Program-made: the position numbers and the translations under genes
The notes under the pieces: model-generated
Databases searched by the model: none
Told to the model about the DNA's origin: nothing
The model's input: the letters and a program-made list of their open reading frames with translations, nothing else
DNA from: Tsuneonella sp. CC-YZS046
GTDB taxonomy: Bacteria > Pseudomonadota > Alphaproteobacteria > Sphingomonadales > Sphingomonadaceae
Reading direction: 5' to 3'
Assembly: GCF_035581365.1 (NCBI RefSeq)
Contig: NZ_CP141590.1
Span: forward strand, 186,001-250,000
DNA length: 64,000 nucleotides
Part shown: one piece after another, positions 62,469-64,000 of the stretch
Layout of the letters: each line of letters starts with the position of its first letter
Numbering within the stretch: the stretch's first letter is position 1

Positions 62469-63184
62469 AACACGATCAACAATCCTTCGCCGCCGCCAAG
62501 GCATATGGCGATGGCGTCTCCGAGATAGTCCAGCGCTTCATGCCGATGGTAAGGCGCTTGGCATGGCACCTGCATGGTTCCTGCGGGCCGGATATCGATC
62601 CGGACGATCTGATGCAGGCTGGTTTTGTCGCGCTCACCGAATGTGCGCAGCGCCATGTCGGCCCGAATTTCGAAGGTTTCGCGGCCTATGCGAAGACGCG
62701 GGTGAAGGGCGCCATGATCGACCTCCTGCGCCGGTCGGCACCGCTTTCGCGTGGGGCGATCAAGCGCCGGCGCGAGCTTCAGGAAGTGCAGAATCGCCTG
62801 TGGAACAGATTGGGCCGGCAGCCCGAGGCGGGAGAAGTGGCTATGGAAATGGGGATAGATCTGTCCGAACTGGCCGCATTGCGTGCGGCTGTCGAGCCGA
62901 TGCATTTCGAATCAATCGACGATGTCTATTCGGATTCCAGCATGGCGTTCTGCGATCACTCTCCGGATAGTTTCGCGCAGCTGGTTTCGCAGGAAAATCG
63001 CGAGATGCTGATCGGCGCTATCGCGGGCCTTCCGGAACGTTTGCAGCTTGTGATCCAGCTCTACTTCGTGGAAGAGTTCAACCTGTCCGAGATCGCAAGC
63101 GTTCTGGGGGTCAGCGTGCCGCGTATCCATCAGCTGAAGGACCAGGCGCTCCAGCGGATCAAGGCGAACATGGCTGCTGGCTGA
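62465..63184 (+). CDS. fliA: RNA polymerase sigma-28 factor FliA
   Basis: 239 aa. Region 2 contains DIDPDDLMQAGFVALTECAQ and GFAAYAKTRVKGAMIDLLRR; region 4 contains LPERLQLVIQLYFVEEFNLS and IASVLGVSVPRIHQLKDQAL. It is last in the sigma-54-driven operon and is antagonised by FlgM. Confidence 0.95.
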   Translation: MKHDQQSFAAAKAYGDGVSEIVQRFMPMVRRLAWHLHGSCGPDIDPDDLMQAGFVALTECAQRHVGPNFEGFAAYAKTRVKGAMIDLLRRSAPLSRGAIKRRRELQEVQNRLWNRLGRQPEAGEVAMEMGIDLSELAALRAAVEPMHFESIDDVYSDSSMAFCDHSPDSFAQLVSQENREMLIGAIAGLPERLQLVIQLYFVEEFNLSEIASVLGVSVPRIHQLKDQALQRIKANMAAG

Positions 63185-63310
63185 GGCCGCGCCTTGTGTG
63201 CCGGGCAATATATAGGTCCGTTTTAGATCGTAAACGGATGCGAACTGCTTGCATTGGTTAATGCGAAGAAATACAAGTGCCGCGACGTAAAGGGGTCTAC
63301 GTTGTCTTTT

Positions 63311-63387
63311 CCAATTTATTGGGGGGACAGCCGGACGAGCCGCTAACGCGGTTCGCCGGATGGTGAAGGCAATGCGCTTGCGCATTG
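63311..63387. promoter_or_regulatory. Palindromes upstream of the terminal regulator gene
   Basis: CCAAT-TT-ATTGG (63311-63322) and CAATGCGC-TT-GCGCATTG (63370-63387) lie in the 228-base gap after fliA. The second is 25 bases before the ATG at 63413 and could be an operator or a leader hairpin. Both have the same two-base TT centre and both contain a CAAT/ATTG pair. Confidence 0.5.
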
Positions 63388-63412
63388 ACGACCAAGGGGG
63401 AATCCGCGGCAA

Positions 63413-64000
63413 ATGTTGGCAGGACTGACTGCGTCGACCATTCATGTGGTCGACCTCGATCATCGGGTGAGGGCGCAAATTGCCCGCATGGCTGCGGGCA
63501 ATGGCGGCCATGCGGAAATCTACGAAGATGTGGGGGAACTTGTCGCCGCGCGGCCGTCGGATGGCGTCATATTGGTCAATAGCGGCGGAAGCAGCGTCGA
63601 AGACCTGACCGTCCGGCTCCAGTCAGCCGCTATCTGGCTTCCCGTTATCCTGTTCTGCGAAGATCCGCTGCCATCCGCCATAGTCCGCGCCGTTCATCTG
63701 GGGGTCGTGGATTATCTGGCCTGGCCCTTCACCGAGGCGGAATTGCTGGATGCCTGCAGCTTCTGTCAGAATTTCCTCGACCGGAAAGGCGCCGCGCTGG
63801 CGCGCAAGCAGCACGCGCGGTTCCTCGTCGATCAATTGACCAAGCGGGAGAAGGAAGTCCTGCAGCTGTTGATGGAAGGCCATTCCAACAAGAGCATGGC
63901 AAATGCCTTTGGCTTGAGCCCGCGGACCATAGAGGATTATCGCTTCAGCCTTATCCAGAAGCTGGAGGTTTCATCCACCAGTGCGGCGATCAGGGTCGGT
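63413..64000 (+). CDS. Response-regulator-like protein with degenerate receiver and LuxR HTH (3' end cut)
   Basis: The first 196 codons are visible. Residues ~8-125 have the order of a receiver domain (IHVVDLDHRVRAQIARM, then GVILVNSGG, then VVDYLAWPFTEAELL). The phosphoacceptor position is Asn56 rather than Asp, and the conserved Lys before the PF motif is Trp104. Residues ~140-190 form a LuxR/FixJ-type helix-turn-helix (LTKREKEVLQLLMEGHSNKS, then SPRTIEDYRFSLIQKLEV). It follows fliA and may be a flagellar regulator that works without phosphorylation. Confidence 0.85.
   Translation, partial: MLAGLTASTIHVVDLDHRVRAQIARMAAGNGGHAEIYEDVGELVAARPSDGVILVNSGGSSVEDLTVRLQSAAIWLPVILFCEDPLPSAIVRAVHLGVVDYLAWPFTEAELLDACSFCQNFLDRKGAALARKQHARFLVDQLTKREKEVLQLLMEGHSNKSMANAFGLSPRTIEDYRFSLIQKLEVSSTSAAIRVG

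Overview
The window is GC-rich (roughly 64-65%) and reads as the chromosome of an alphaproteobacterium. Two large TonB-dependent receptors, several catabolic oxidoreductase clusters and a compact flgBCDEFGHIJKL locus make a sphingomonad (Novosphingobium, Sphingobium or Sphingopyxis type) the most likely source; this is inference, because no rRNA or tRNA gene is present. I saw no CRISPR array, intact insertion sequence or prophage.

Layout. (1) 1-14.2 kb: an inducible alcohol-oxidation locus. An AcoR-type sigma-54 activator lies upstream of a membrane PQQ dehydrogenase and an AtuA-like (DUF1446) gene. It is divergent from cytochrome c, glyoxalase-I-like, GMC small subunit, GMC large subunit and D-lactate dehydrogenase genes, followed by a TonB-dependent receptor and a LuxR regulator. 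Between the divergent arms are inverted-repeat activator sites and a consensus -24/-12 promoter. (2) 14.4-25.4 kb: small catabolic and redox genes: an SDR epimerase, a CrtC/AttH-like protein, an APH-type kinase, a zinc alcohol dehydrogenase, an AraC regulator, a luciferase-like monooxygenase, an FMN reductase, two pirins and a LysR regulator. (3) 25.4-29.5 kb: a probable metal-uptake locus with a ModE-like regulator, di-heme peroxidase-like protein, small exported protein and TonB receptor around a strong palindrome. (4) 29.9-31.4 kb: arsR-arsC-aqpS arsenic resistance. (5) 31.6-45.4 kb: a giant RHS/YD-repeat protein (about 4,356 aa) with a helical-repeat insert of about 970 residues, a LysM domain and a C-terminal toxin-like tip, followed at once by a small candidate immunity gene and a decayed RHS scrap. 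(6) 45.5-47.4 kb: two paralogous MarR-like regulators behind AT-rich, palindrome-rich promoters. (7) 47.4-64 kb: flagellar genes.

Flagellar logic. On the minus strand flgBCDEFGHIJKL-motAB form one long operon behind a perfect sigma-54 promoter. On the plus strand an extra MotA-like/ExbD-like pair, flgA, flgM and flgN follow, with two matching sigma-28-type promoters. A second perfect sigma-54 promoter precedes a transglycosylase, flhA and fliA. A regulator with a degenerate receiver domain is cut by the window end. Thus sigma-54 appears to drive hook-basal body genes plus fliA, and FliA then drives flgM and the extra stator-like pair.

The points most worth a second look are the RHS giant with its repeat insert and toxin/immunity end, the complete sigma-54 switch at 5.7-5.9 kb, the ModE-like/palindrome/TonB locus, the single-base frameshift in flgA, the second stator-like pair and the degenerate receiver.
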